From: Diogma glabrata
Lineage: Eukaryota > Arthropoda > Insecta > Diptera > Cylindrotomidae
Direction of reading: 5' to 3'
DNA: 64,000 nucleotides
Assembly: GCA_963693315.1 (NCBI GenBank)
Contig: OY856188.1
Coordinates: forward strand, 195,186,322-195,250,321
Shown here in pieces: positions 31,286 to 41,625 of the stretch. The notes below the pieces were generated by a model. That model had not been told where the DNA came from. It saw nothing but the letters and a program-made list of their open reading frames with translations, and searched no databases. Each line of letters opens with the position of its first letter. Within the stretch, counting starts at the first letter, position 1. The position numbers and the translations under genes are program-made.

Positions 31286-32300
31286 TCAGTCAGTCCAGGA
31301 TGAGCTACCCATTTTGGTTTGCTCACTCTTTTGACCACATTCAAGTCTTTTCTTACACTCATCGGCCAGGAACTCCATGTGTTTCTTAAAGTTCATGTGC
31401 CGATCGATCCAAATACCCAAATACTTAACAACATTCACTTGTACAATTCTATCATTCTCCACTCTAATATCTAACACTCTCTGTGGTCGCGTTCGAAATT
31501 TCATACAATTACATTTGCTCACATTCACTCTAAGGTTTAAGGTCTTAAGCTTCAGCACAACCTGCTTTACACCATGCTGTGCTCGCTTAATCGCTTCGTC
31601 AGGAGATCTACCTTTCGCAGCGATAACAATATAATCTGTCAAATGCAGGACGATTAGCTCGCTATCGCTGATCTGGTGTATCTCTCGCGTATAAAGATTG
31701 AAGAGAGTCGGTGATATTTTACTATCTTGCGGCAGTCCTAAATTCACCTCCTCACTCAATCTAAAAGTTTTCTCATTCATAACTATTCTCCTTTCACTAA
31801 TAAACGCATATATCCATTCAATCCATTTCTTTGGAAACACCAAGTCTGAAAGAACTTGGCTTAATTTCCTCGGAACCACATAGTCATAAGTCCTCTGAAC
31901 ATCCAAAAAAACGCTACAATCTTTGTGTTATCCTTTCTAACTTCACATACAAACTTTTTCACACACTCGACTGCAGAGTGGTTCTTTCTGAAACCATACG
32001 TAGTTTCTGAAAACAAGTTATTCTCATTCACAAATCTATCAATCCTTCCTTTCAACATACCAATCACCAATTTCATCAAAACATTCAACGTACCTATTCA
32101 ACATACCTATAACTTGACGCTAATTCAGGATATTTGCCCTTCTTAAGTATTGGATCCACTCTGATTGCTTTCCATTTATCTGGTATTTCGTTTTCCATCC
32201 ATCCATGCATTATTGAGCATAGAAAACAAATTTTGTTTTGCTTCCGTGCTCAAATTCTGAATAGAATGCTATAACTCACTCTGTTTGTTCCTTTCTTGGG
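31286..32300 (-). pseudogene. LINE reverse transcriptase domain, I-group
   Basis: Fragments in order on the minus strand: 'IPDKWKAIRVDPILKKGKYP' (about 32190-32130), 'RFVNENNLFSETTYGFRKNH' (32040-31975), 'VQRTYDYV' (about 31900), 'GLPQDSKISPTLFNLYTREI' (31745-31690) and 'VNVVKYLGIWIDRHMNF' (about 31430). The expected Y/F-A-D-D box reads 'LTDYIVI', so the catalytic Asp pair is lost. With two frame changes it is dead. Confidence 0.8.
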
Positions 32301-32330
32301 GTAGTAGACTTAGAGTTGTCTAATACCTCT

Positions 32331-33018
32331 GTTATAGCTAAAACGACACAATAATCACCATTACATATGTTAACATTAACACAATTCAACAACCAACATT
32401 GCATTTTTTCAACAAATCAAACTTCAACACTGCAACAAGAAAAACAGGTAACAATACAGGGTTTTAAAGTCGTTGGCCTCTATAATCCCTCTATTAGCAA
32501 ATTATTACAAATTTTAAAAGATAATGCAGTTTATGTCGCTCACGCCAAATTAAATAATGTGCGAAATGCGTCAACTAAGGTGGTTAGTGTAAGCTATATC
32601 AACAGATGGATCTGAATCAACTTCCTCTTTCTTCATTACAACTTGAAGGTGACAAGGTGGTAGAGCTTTTTCTTTGCTCATCACTTGTCATGGTGAGAAC
32701 GTGGTAGGCCTTTTTATCATTCAATTTTGGGAATTGACACATTGATGTTTGGTTTTTCATCGTCTTGACGTTTGTGCACGTTTACATAAATGTTGGATGG
32801 TATTTTTCTGGAGCTGTTACCTCAAATATGGGATCTAAAATTGGCGGATAATCAAGGAGTTGTTGCCCAACAACATTGGTAAGATGTTTTTTTTATATAA
32901 TTAACTGATAATTAACCAAATATGGTAAATTAAAACATCCGTCGTCATTTATAAAATCAATTGTTGCATCCAGTCTTCATATGTGATATTAATTAAAACA
33001 TCCGTCGTCATTTTCAAA
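32331..33018. other. Unrecognised sequence with short tandem repeats
   Basis: One 82-codon frame (32367-32615, + strand) shows no family motif. Near 32930-33020 the phrase 'taaaacatccgtcgtcattt' occurs twice, with 'atccagtcttcat' between, adjoining the left direct repeat of the tyrosine-recombinase element. Confidence 0.4.
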
Positions 33019-33428
33019 ATCCAGTGATCAATATGATGTTGAACATAATATAAATCCAGTCTTCAAAATAAATTTTCTGCACTCGAGTACCACAATACGA
33101 CATATATCGAAACTCGTTTGAGTGCGGAAAATTGAGTTATTTCCGCACTGATTTTTCATTTCAGCACTGCTTTTTCATTGCCGCACTGCTGCCAATTTAA
33201 AAGACGAAACGGTGCGTTTGTGTTGGTGAACATTTTTATTAATAAAGTAGAAATGAATGAAAACGTTACTTTTGACCAAAAAAGAAAGAGCAATTATGCA
33301 AGTTATTGAATGAATATCCTCCAGGAATTGGTGGTTGTGGCAAAGGCTCTCCAACCATTTTCATGTTTGTTCGGCTTGTTTGACTCGAAATTATTGTAAC
33401 AGTTGTACCGGCTGAAACATTGCCATTT

Positions 33429-34441
33429 TCAATGATGATTCACTGGATTGAGCAGTGAATGATGAGGTCGTTGAAACGTTATCAGATCTAACAATTTTCG
33501 AACCCATGATGCTGTCAGCAATTTTACGTTTATTGAGCGTTGAATGTATTTTTCTGTAACCTTATCAGACTCCCAACCACCATGTTGCCTAATTGTAGTT
33601 AAATTTACACCCGAATCTGCCAACAATGATGCAGACGATCGACGGAAGCAATGACCAGTGTACTCACCCGGTGACGAAAGATTCAAGAAAATTGCAATTG
33701 TTTTCGGATAGCTTCCAATCGTGTTAATGCCGATCGGCTGTTTGATGCATTTGCCTTTACGAAAACCCTAAAAGAATCTGTTGGTGATAACGCCATGAGG
33801 ACGTAGTCCTGAATACATTTCGAAAATGTCAACCAAATTTACGTCCCGATCACTATCTTCGTTGATGACAAACTGTCGAATGATTTTGGTTTTCGTTTTC
33901 GGTACGGTAATTTTAATGCCATTGTCCATGTATTCGACATCCTTTACGTTCAAATTCAACAATTCGCTTCGTCGACAAGCACCATAGACATCGACAATAA
34001 GGTCCACCTTAAAATTGTGAGGTTAGGAAAATGACACCAAAAAATTATCTGCAAATTTTGCCTTCGTAGCCAAATAAACATCGTCGGGAGCGTCCTTCAG
34101 GAATTTGTAGATTTCTTCAATGGTGAAGATTCTTGATTTCTTCGCAAAATAATTGTCATTTTTACGCTTCAAAAGAGCTCGCAAATTGTTGAATTTTGAG
34201 ATATCGATGTTGTCCTTCACGTTCAACGTGGATTTTAACATTGAGTAAATGCTCCATGTAGTTGACGATTGGAATTGTTTCATTTCGGTATCGAAATAAG
34301 CAAGCGACTTTTTTTCGTCAATCACTTTCATTTTTTTTCACTGCACCATTGGATATTACCGGCAATAAACCTTGCAAAGCTCTTTCTGCTGCTCCTTCCA
34401 AATCGGAATCCTCCCATGGGCTCATTTTTTGCAGTTTCTCA
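33429..34441 (-). pseudogene. Crypton-type tyrosine recombinase
   Basis: Begins MSPWEDSDLEGAAERAL (about 34424); an A8 run near 34328-34335 shifts the frame, after which one frame runs to 33429. The N-terminal SAM-like DNA-binding half ('QFQSSTTWSIYSMLKSTLNV') precedes the catalytic half. Catalytic residues visible are Arg in 'GACRRSELL', the Lys region 'VPKTKTKII', His-x-x-Arg in 'TGHCFRRSSASLL', His/Trp in 'IRQHGGWES' and Tyr in 'VTEKYIQRS'. Two in-frame stops (34023-34025 and 33768-33770) and the A8 frameshift inactivate it, yet every catalytic residue is kept. These enzymes cut and rejoin DNA through a 3'-phosphotyrosine. Crypton versus DIRS/Ngaro origin is inferred from the absence of any RT nearby. 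Confidence 0.75.
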
Positions 34442-34639
34442 ATAAAATACACACGAAATGAAAACACGTTTGTAGTGTGGGAACAATCAAGAACAAATGA
34501 CGTGTTTTTCTTGCATATAATCCAACTAGCATCTTGTCAAGGAATTGTTGATCGATCAATACTTCGCGTAGTTTTTTTGTAGTGATTTTTTGAAATTTTT
34601 TTTATTTTTTGTCTATTGTGGTACTCAAGTGCAGAAAAC

Positions 34640-34740
34640 GTTGTGTGCAACTCGTTTTGAAATGAATTTTTTTCAGCACACGTCCTAAAACTTAGGACTA
34701 GTGCTGAAAAAATCTTCATTTCAAAACTTGTAGCACAAAC
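34640..34740. repeat. 100-nt imperfect hairpin
   Basis: 'gttttgaaatgaatttttttcagcac' pairs with 'gtgctgaaaaaatcttcatttcaaaac'; the loop 'gtcctaaaacttaggac' is itself palindromic. It sits at the right edge of the recombinase element. Confidence 0.85.
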
Positions 34741-34799
34741 TTCTAATGTAACATCCAGTATTCAATATGATGTTGAGCATAATATAAATCCAGTCTTCA

Positions 34800-35125
34800 T
34801 AGTATATTATGCAACGATCATGTAATGATGGTTATTAATACACGAGCATTAACCGGGATACGAAGCGAGTCGTAGGAGAGTTTCGTATGGTATATGCGAG
34901 TTTATCATAAGGCTCGTAAAATGCTCGAACATTACGTACCCGGGTATCGAGTAGTTATTTTACTCAAATGCCCGGGTACCCGGGTAACCCGGGTATTTGG
35001 ATAATTAAAACAAAACAAATTTTCAATAGTTCATTCGTACATATTTAATTCAATTAATATTTATATATATTTAATTCAATAAATTAAATTCTTAAAATAT
35101 GTTAAACGTTAAATGAAATCAAATT
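34800..35125. other. Short palindromic ACCCGGGT motifs next to hAT relic
   Basis: From about 34938 to 34998 'taCCCGGGTa' recurs four times ('gcccgggtacccgggtaacc'). Such iterated ACCCGGGT motifs are known near the ends of some hAT elements; here they lie about 130 bp beyond the stop of the hAT fragment and may be its subterminal repeats (inference). Confidence 0.45.
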
Positions 35126-35614
35126 TTATAATAATATAACATTTACTGTAACTTTTTGTTTATAAAATAGCATTTTAAAAATATTAAACCGTTGAGTGTG
35201 GAAGGAGCTGCGAATTTTGGTTATTATATTGCCGGCTACTGAAAACACCCGTTCGCATGACTTTGATGTAGGATTTATAGTAAGCAGTGAAGCGTACAGA
35301 TTATCTAACATTTGGTTTCGCTTACCTCCATTTGTCTCCATAAATCGAAGGGATTGCTCAACATTTAAATTTTCGCTTTTTGCTTTGGTTTTAGTTATAT
35401 ATGATGCGAGACAATGCTGTAGCTCATTATATACTGATGTTTGTTCCCGCTCTCCATCAGAAGAGCTTGAACTTTGATCTGCAACTCCGATGTTGTTTTC
35501 ATTCGAGTATAGACGTAATAATAATTGATGAACAAGCTGCTTTGTAAAAATTTTTGTTGCGTAGCTTAAAAACTCATTGCCTTTTGGAAAATTACCATCA
35601 TGCAAATATAACAA
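35126..35614 (-). pseudogene. hAT transposase C-terminal dimerisation domain
   Basis: 162 codons open. The C-terminal 70 residues contain 'LDNLYASLLTINPTSKSCER', 'VFSVAGNIITKIRSSF' and 'NIFKMLF', the hAT dimerisation (hATC) pattern with its L-x-I-P-x-T-S-x-x-x-E-R-x-F-S-x-A-G core. The BED finger and catalytic core are missing, cut off at about 35620 where the Helitron region begins. It is distinct in sequence from the hAT relic at 2.2-3.5 kb. Confidence 0.85.
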
Positions 35615-35755
35615 TAATATTATTATATCCTTTTGTCAAAACAATATAAACAATATCAAAATATAAACAACATAAACAATATAAACAATATAAAAAACGC
35701 ACAGACACTCATACTCATAAAAGAGGAAAAGGTTTTTGAGAAAAGTGAGAAGAAA

Positions 35756-37178
35756 TCAGGTAACAATGACTTCTGGGAAGACGATATTTTTTGAGAAAAC
35801 TCTATCATCGTTGAACAAATGACCTTGGTCAGATGTATCATAAATATAAAATTTCAAACATTCAAACGCACGCACTCTACTTCCAGCAACATACAATTGA
35901 CCATGTGTGAATACAGGTTCTTTAAGTAAAATGGCAACTCTGTTGAATGTATGACCTTGAGATTTATTAAAAGTCATAGCAAAAGCAGGAATAATAGGGA
36001 ATTGAGTTCTTTGAAATTTAAATGGAAGAAGAGTTCCAGAATAAGTCAAATAAATGCGTGGAATTAGAATGCGTACACATCGCATGACACCAGTCTAAAC
36101 TTCACAATCTATTGAATTTCGGTGCATAACTTTTACACGCATTCGTGTTCCATTTACTAATGCTTGACCTATATTTAAATTACGTATGAGGAGAACAATG
36201 CAATTCACTTTCAAAACTAATTTTCGAGGTGGCAAACCTCCTACACTCAATTTATTTAAAAATTCTATTGGAAAATTGTTCTGCTCACGAATGTCATCAC
36301 AAACAACTTTATCAAAACTAAAATATGCTTTCTCCTCTCCTGGCATAATACTCAAAATTTTAGAATTGATTTCATTGCAATCATTATTTTGGGGGCTAAA
36401 ATGACAGAACTCAAAATGTCATCAGATAAAATTGTATCAGAAATATTTTCGAAAATGTCTTCAATAATATTGTCTGGATTGCCAATCAAATTATGAGGAA
36501 TTTCAATGATATCTGAACCAAACTGTGGAAAACTTTGCATATCACCATTACCGAGTCTTCTAAGAAATTCTACAAATCCAATTTCATGAGGGAGAGCTCT
36601 CACGTTTTGATTTAATTTCAAAATTTTAAAGTTAATAAATTCTTGCCAAGATGTAATACAATTTTCAATTAAAATAAAACGTGAGCCATGCGGTATAACT
36701 GGAAGAATTTGACGAAAGTCACCGCTCAGTAAAAGAGTTTTACCTGCAAACAGTTTATTTTTATTTTCTTCGTTTGGAGTCAAATCTCTTAACAAACGAT
36801 CAATTAATTTTAAAGCATGAATAGAACACATTGAAATTTCATCTATAATAATGATTGATGCATTATTAATATATGTGCTATGTACACTGGAGTTATATTT
36901 GGCATTGAATTCTCTAATAATGGAATTGGTAATTTGATAACATTATGCAAAGTTCGCTCCCCAATCAAAAGTGTTCATGCAATACCACTGAAGGCAGTTA
37001 CAATACACGAAAGATTTAATGAATTAAATTTATGAATGATTGCCGTTTGAACAAAAGTTTTGCCATAACCTGCATGAGCTGTCAAGAAAAAAACATTACT
37101 TCCAGTATCATGGAATTGAGCTTTACGCAAAACAACATCAATCACACTACGTTGCTTATTATTTGCATTTTCATACAT
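35756..37178 (-). pseudogene. Helitron Pif1-like helicase domain
   Basis: Pieces 37178-36975, about 36930-36352, 36355-36095 and 36085-35756. Visible motifs are Walker A 'TAHAGYGKTF', 'TAFSGIA' (motif Ia region), 'SLLLIDEISMCS' (Walker B), 'LLLSGDFRQILPVIPHGSR' (motif III), 'LNQNVRA' (motif IV) and, near 35970, 'PAFAMTFNKSQGHTF' and 'LYVAGSRVRAF' (motifs V-VI). This 5'-3' helicase unwinds DNA during rolling-circle transposition. Interrupting stops follow SGIA (36975) and near 36093; frames shift between 36975 and 36831 and near 36352. Confidence 0.85.
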
Positions 37179-37363
37179 TCTATCGAAAACTATAGCTTCT
37201 TCTTCAATATCAAAATGACCTACATCGCCAATATGTTAGTTATATTATGGAATCGGAAGACCAAGATCACCACATGAAGTATTATGTGTAAGAAGAATTT
37301 CATTGACACATCTTCATCGTAATTTCGTAAAAAGTCTTCAATCATACTATTTCTAAATTCAAT

Positions 37364-39226
37364 TCATAAAGCTAAAGCATTCGGAGGAACATTCAAACCA
37401 CAGATAAATGCAAATAATTGACGTAACTGTTTTGGTGATTGAATTTCTGCAGCTTCAAGTAAACATTCACGCCATTCATTATCATTTGTTGCAATACCTC
37501 GAGCTTCACATGTTGCAACAAAAGTAGGGTACTCAACACCTTCATACATACGTAGATTAGTGAAAGATTTTGGACCACGAACATGCAACAGAAGTATACG
37601 CATATGAAACAATTCTATATCTTTTGGAGTAACCATATATAATCGAACAACAACTTTATCAGCCCCACGTTGTCTTCTTTTCCACGATTTACTTTGATGA
37701 TGCCAAACATAATGTAATGGTAATTCTGTATACAAAAACTCATTAGCTAAATTATCAATGGAATTCAAATGGAAAAATGCTAACAATTTTGTTCTTAATA
37801 CATTTACGACTGCACCAGCCACATTACCATTCCTGATATAAACATTTTGTCTATTATGCAAATGACAATCAAGTCGAATATTTGTATGAGATTGAAAATG
37901 CATTGGAAATTCAAATATGCGCCAAGCAGCTTCAGTCGAACCAACATACCGTTCATTCAAAAAATCTTGAATCTCATTTCCAACAATCGCATCATCATTA
38001 TTCACTGCATTCTCTCCATTCACTCTCAATTCAACATTGGCAGAATCATACCCTTTATATCATATTTCCACGTTAATATGACAATTGAATTTTACAAGAA
38101 GATAAGGATTATATGGAACAACATATCTATTATCAAGAGATGCACCACGTACATCAACACTCATACCATTATCACGTCGACGATACAAAGGACAACCATT
38201 CACAGATTCTTTAGTATTTTCAGAAAAAGGTTTTGGAAAATTCTTACTACATTTACCATCTCTCATACAAACAGAATTGGGATTTAGAGCACCACATGGT
38301 CCAAGCATCAGATGACTTGTCACATATTCATGTAATTTAGGAAAAAGAATGGGATCAGGGATTTCAGTACATACAAATTTATTAATCATTTCTTTCCATC
38401 AATTCTATCTTCATCTGACAAATTTAACAAAATATGAGTATGCGGACGACCACGTTTTTGAAATTCAATGGTATATATAAGTGCTTTGACAGAACCGAAA
38501 ATCTTTTTTTTCATTAAACAATCTATGAGCTCTTTAAGTTTCACTTTAAACACACGCACAACAATATCAGGACGAAAATTCGAAGACTCATAATTACTCA
38601 AATTATCAGCAATTTCTGGCTATTGAGGATTACATGTCATTGTTAGATACATGTTACGTGGTGAACCGGTGAAAGAAGATGGCAAAATTACTTTACGACC
38701 AACTTTTTGCATATTATCATCGCCATTGCGTTTTTGATACAAGAAATCTGTTAAATTATTGTACAAATCACAACGAAGAGCAGATTGATTTGAACGAATA
38801 TAATGAAGCCGTGTATCTTCGATACGAACATACATGTCAACAATCCATTGAAGAAATAATTTTTGAGAACGATACAAAAGACTAAAACCATCACGTATAG
38901 CAAGATGCATAAGATGCATATTGCAACATTATAACTTTTGTACGTGGTACATAAGCATGTGAAGTTGAAACTAAATTATGTGGAATATTAACGTGCCACC
39001 CAGTATCACCATTTGGAAACAACAAAGGATAAGCTAAAGGATCCAAAGAAGAATCAAGGACAGAAACAGAACGAATGTCATTTGGATTTTTTGAAAAAAC
39101 AATCATATTTCTTTCAAAAGGTGGTTCACCATCATCATTTTTAAAAATAGCAGCCACATCAGTTTGAACAGCATCATTAAAACGACGAATATCACATTCT
39201 CTGTTAACTTTTATAACCATTGACAC
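37364..39226 (-). pseudogene. Helitron Rep (HUH endonuclease) region
   Basis: Pieces 39226-38891, 38919-38620, 38601-38386, 38389-38060 and 38029-37364. 'LDPLAYPLLFPNGDTGWH', 'TGSPRNMYLTMTCNPQ', the two-His motif 'KRGRPHTHILLNL' and 'HLMLGPCG' are in order. After 'FNCHINVEI' the text jumps straight over a stop to 'YKGYDSANVEL'. In other Helitrons about a dozen residues carrying the catalytic Tyr pair (Y-x-x-K-Y type) lie between these blocks. A TAG after CNPQ (38620-38622) stands where relatives have Trp. Confidence 0.85.
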
Positions 39227-39792
39227 ATCAGCTTTTCAAAAAGAGGAGGTAAATTGACTTTGACTTTATGGCAACAAAAAGAAAACGTTTCATTATTATT
39301 TGAAGTAACTTCTCTTGCAAAATGTTTGGCATGACAAAAACGACAACTCATATCCAAAGCACCACAAACATACGAATCAAAGTTACCTGGAATCACATTC
39401 AAAGCACACTTGAACGAAACTCTCAAAATTACTAAAGGAATTTCTATTTCATCATTCACCACATTCAATTCTAAATCATCATTCATTTCTTCATTCACAA
39501 CATTAATTTCACCATTAACACCTTTCATGACACCATTCATTTCACCATTCATGACACCATTCATAACACCGTTCATGACAACATTCATATCATCATCATT
39601 CACAACATTCATTCCTACATCAGCTTTAGCATTCATTCCATCATTATTACCATTCATTTCATCATTCTTAAAATCAACATTATCTTCATTGTGTAGAGCA
39701 TTAACATTACGAATATATGCAACACGATCTCTTTTATTTCGACGACTCGATGTACCACTCACTTCCAAACGTTTACGATGTGGTCTTGGCAT
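39211..39792 (-). pseudogene. Helitron N-terminal region with Asn/Met/Gly repeat
   Basis: 193 codons. It starts MPRPHRKRLEVSGTSSRR, has an imperfect M-N-G-V-type repeat (about residues 45-105) coded by 12-18-bp units around ATGAATG, and ends with the zinc-finger-like 'CRFCHAKHF...FSFCCHKVKV' that precedes Rep in many arthropod Helitrons. The repeat is probably polymorphic in length. The start codon choice follows the first Met after A-rich leader sequence. Confidence 0.75.
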
Positions 39793-40299
39793 ATCGAAAA
39801 AAAACGCGAAAAATTAAAATGAAAAAAAAACAGAACAAAATTTATTTATATCAAACAATTAATTATAATGTTCATACTTCAATGTACATAAGAAGACTAA
39901 AATAAAATACAATGTATAAAAGAATAACAAAATAACATCGTATCATCTTACTAATACATATAAGATTAAAAAAAAAACAAAAATCTCATTCCATCTCCGT
40001 TTGTTTCACACTTTTAACAGTCGTACATAATAACAAAGTAACAAAGTTTTGCGTTTTTGTGAAAAAAAAATATGGCTTGGGAAAGTCCATTTCATATTAG
40101 TATGGGGGAGTTCGCTTAAATTCAAAAATAAATTTAATTCGTCTATAACTTTTTTATTTATGATCCGATTTGTGTGAAAAATCTTTAAAATCTAAGTTAC
40201 ACTAATATCAGTTAGCAGTGAAAATTTGAAATGAATCCAACTCTGAATAAAAAAGCCTTAGACTCCACAAAATTTTCGTTAGCGTATTAATATATAAGA

Positions 40300-40690
40300 T
40301 TTCTGAAGGATGGTTGAACATTTGCTATCACATTAGACATTTTTTTGATATTCAATATTTGAAGTTTTGAAACGTTTTGTTTGTTAAATTTGATAATATG
40401 TAGCCTAGTTTTTGTTGTATCATCATTGAAATGTATTGGAATAATTTGTAAAATTTCTTTATCTGCAATACCATATTCAACCAAACTTGCTTTAATGGAT
40501 GTAATATCAATCACAGAAGGTATTCCGTATATTATTATTATTGCTTTTATCGGCCTTGCAGCAGTTAATTCAAAAGTAAAATGTTTCACATTTAACTCAT
40601 CCAGTTTATTAATAATTGCAAGGGGTAATTGTCTTCAGTATGTGGAATCAACTTTAATCCAATACTTATAATTTTAATGTCGTAAACAAC
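40300..40690 (-). pseudogene. LINE ORF1 (gag) fragment with PRE_C2HC-like domain
   Basis: Minus frame: 'YKYWIKVDSTY', 'LPLAIINKLDELNVKHFTFE', 'YGIPSVIDITSIKASLVEYG' and 'RLHIIKFNKQNVSKL'. This matches the domain that precedes the CCHC knuckles in Jockey-group gag proteins ('K-G-L-P/G-I-P...I...L...G'). It ends at about 40300, exactly where the Helitron's inferred 5' end starts. No knuckles or ORF2 were found nearby. Confidence 0.6.
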
Positions 40691-41389
40691 AATATTAAGA
40701 CTTTTTAGCATTGCCATAGTATTAGAGTAACTACTAACTATAGTTTACTATAATAATAGCAGGAATATTATTTTTAATTTGCATACATTGTTTAGTAGAT
40801 TTCGAAGAAATAATTTCAATATTATCAAATCTATTTGAAATAGGAATGTTTGATTGAATCATAGTATAGTAGAATTTTTTTGCCAGCAAACACGAAATTT
40901 GTTTGTTATGCGCATATAGTTTGCACATGCACATGCGCATATTGTTTGCACATTCAGTGTCTCGATTAAAATATTAAAAAAAACTATTGGGGTCCCATTG
41001 AAATGGACAAAAAAATCGCATAAAATTAATAAATTACTATTGAAATTCAACCAATTATAATAGAAAACCAAAAACTACTAACTACCTAAACCAAAATTTT
41101 GATAATTAAAAATAATTATAATAAAAATAACGACGCCTATGGAAACAAACATCACAACAAACAAATGGTACGAACTAGAAGTAGAAATTTAACAAATATA
41201 ATTGTTTTGAAAAGAAATTTATCCCAAAATAAATAATACATCTCTGTTTTACTTTTTGTCTCATCTTTTATCTCTTGCTGCGTCCTATCTGTCAAAAATT
41301 CGCTGGCAAAAAAATTCTACATACCAGTATCTATTATAAGACTCATCCTATTTCTTGATCGTGTGACACACTGTCTTCTATGATAAAAT

Positions 41390-41625
41390 CTCAGATATAG
41401 AGTCTGTTAGGCTTCTTCGAATAAGAAATAGCTAGAGTGTCATCACAGTCACAGCACCACCTCTAAAATACTGCTTTGGTAGTAGTGGTATGTGATAGCT
41501 GATGTTAACTCGTATGTTAAGAGAAGGGACTAGAGTACGCAGGGTTGTCACAACCGGAGATCCCCAAAAATTAACAAAATTTACATATACGCAAAAACTG
41601 ATCTCTCCATGCGAACAAGTCACTT
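41390..41625 (+). repeat. Family R repeat, partial copy
   Basis: Direct-orientation match to the right half of 20990-21640: 'agtggtatgtgatagctgat', 'gcagggttgtcacaaccgga' and 'aactgatctctccatgcgaa'. The left half is missing. Confidence 0.7.

Larger units (their letters stand above)
29521..32330 (-). mobile_element. I-group LINE with RNase H, 5'-truncated, interrupted by a foldback
   Basis: Minus strand. The 3' end shows an A-rich 'AAATAAATAAAAAAA' tail (plus 29521-29540). RT lies at 32300-31286, RNase H and zinc tail at about 30610-29884. A 405-bp foldback (30730-31134) separates them. No gag and no complete endonuclease, so it is 5'-truncated. No flanking duplication was confirmed. Confidence 0.8.
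33019..34799 (-). mobile_element. Tyrosine-recombinase element with inverted and direct repeats
   Basis: A Crypton-like recombinase gene (33429-34441, minus) lies between two 25-nt inverted repeats, 33073-33097 and 34614-34638 (24 of 25 match; core 'CTGCACTCGAGTACCACAAT'). Outside these is a 47-nt direct repeat, 33019-33065 and 34753-34799 (44 of 47 match). A 100-nt hairpin (34640-34740) lies between the right inverted and direct repeats. Short palindromic motifs such as 'actcgtttgagtgcggaaaa' fill 33098-33180. Cryptons normally lack terminal inverted repeats, so this arrangement is unusual. Confidence 0.6.
35700..40299 (-). mobile_element. Helitron (Rep-helicase), near full length, broken
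   Basis: Minus-strand Rep/Hel protein spread over ten frame pieces (39792 down to 35756). The likely 5' terminus is 'TCTTATATATTAATACGC' at 40299 (minus), starting with TC after an A as Helitrons do. The 3' terminus (CTRR with upstream hairpin) was not found, and the edge near 35620-35700 is a low-complexity 'ataaacaatataaacaa' stretch. Frameshifts and nonsense codons inactivate it. It probably cut through a LINE gag on one side and adjoins a hAT fragment on the other. Confidence 0.85.

Noticed and set aside
32367..32615. 82-codon plus frame as an endonuclease fragment ('VVGLYNPS')
   Set aside because: A four-residue resemblance to the LINE endonuclease Y-N-P/Y-x-P step is too little, and flanking text has no other endonuclease motif.
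39410..39817. Plus-strand 135-codon Phe/Ser/Thr/Pro-rich frame
   Set aside because: Reverse complement of the Helitron ATGAATG minisatellite; no independent support.
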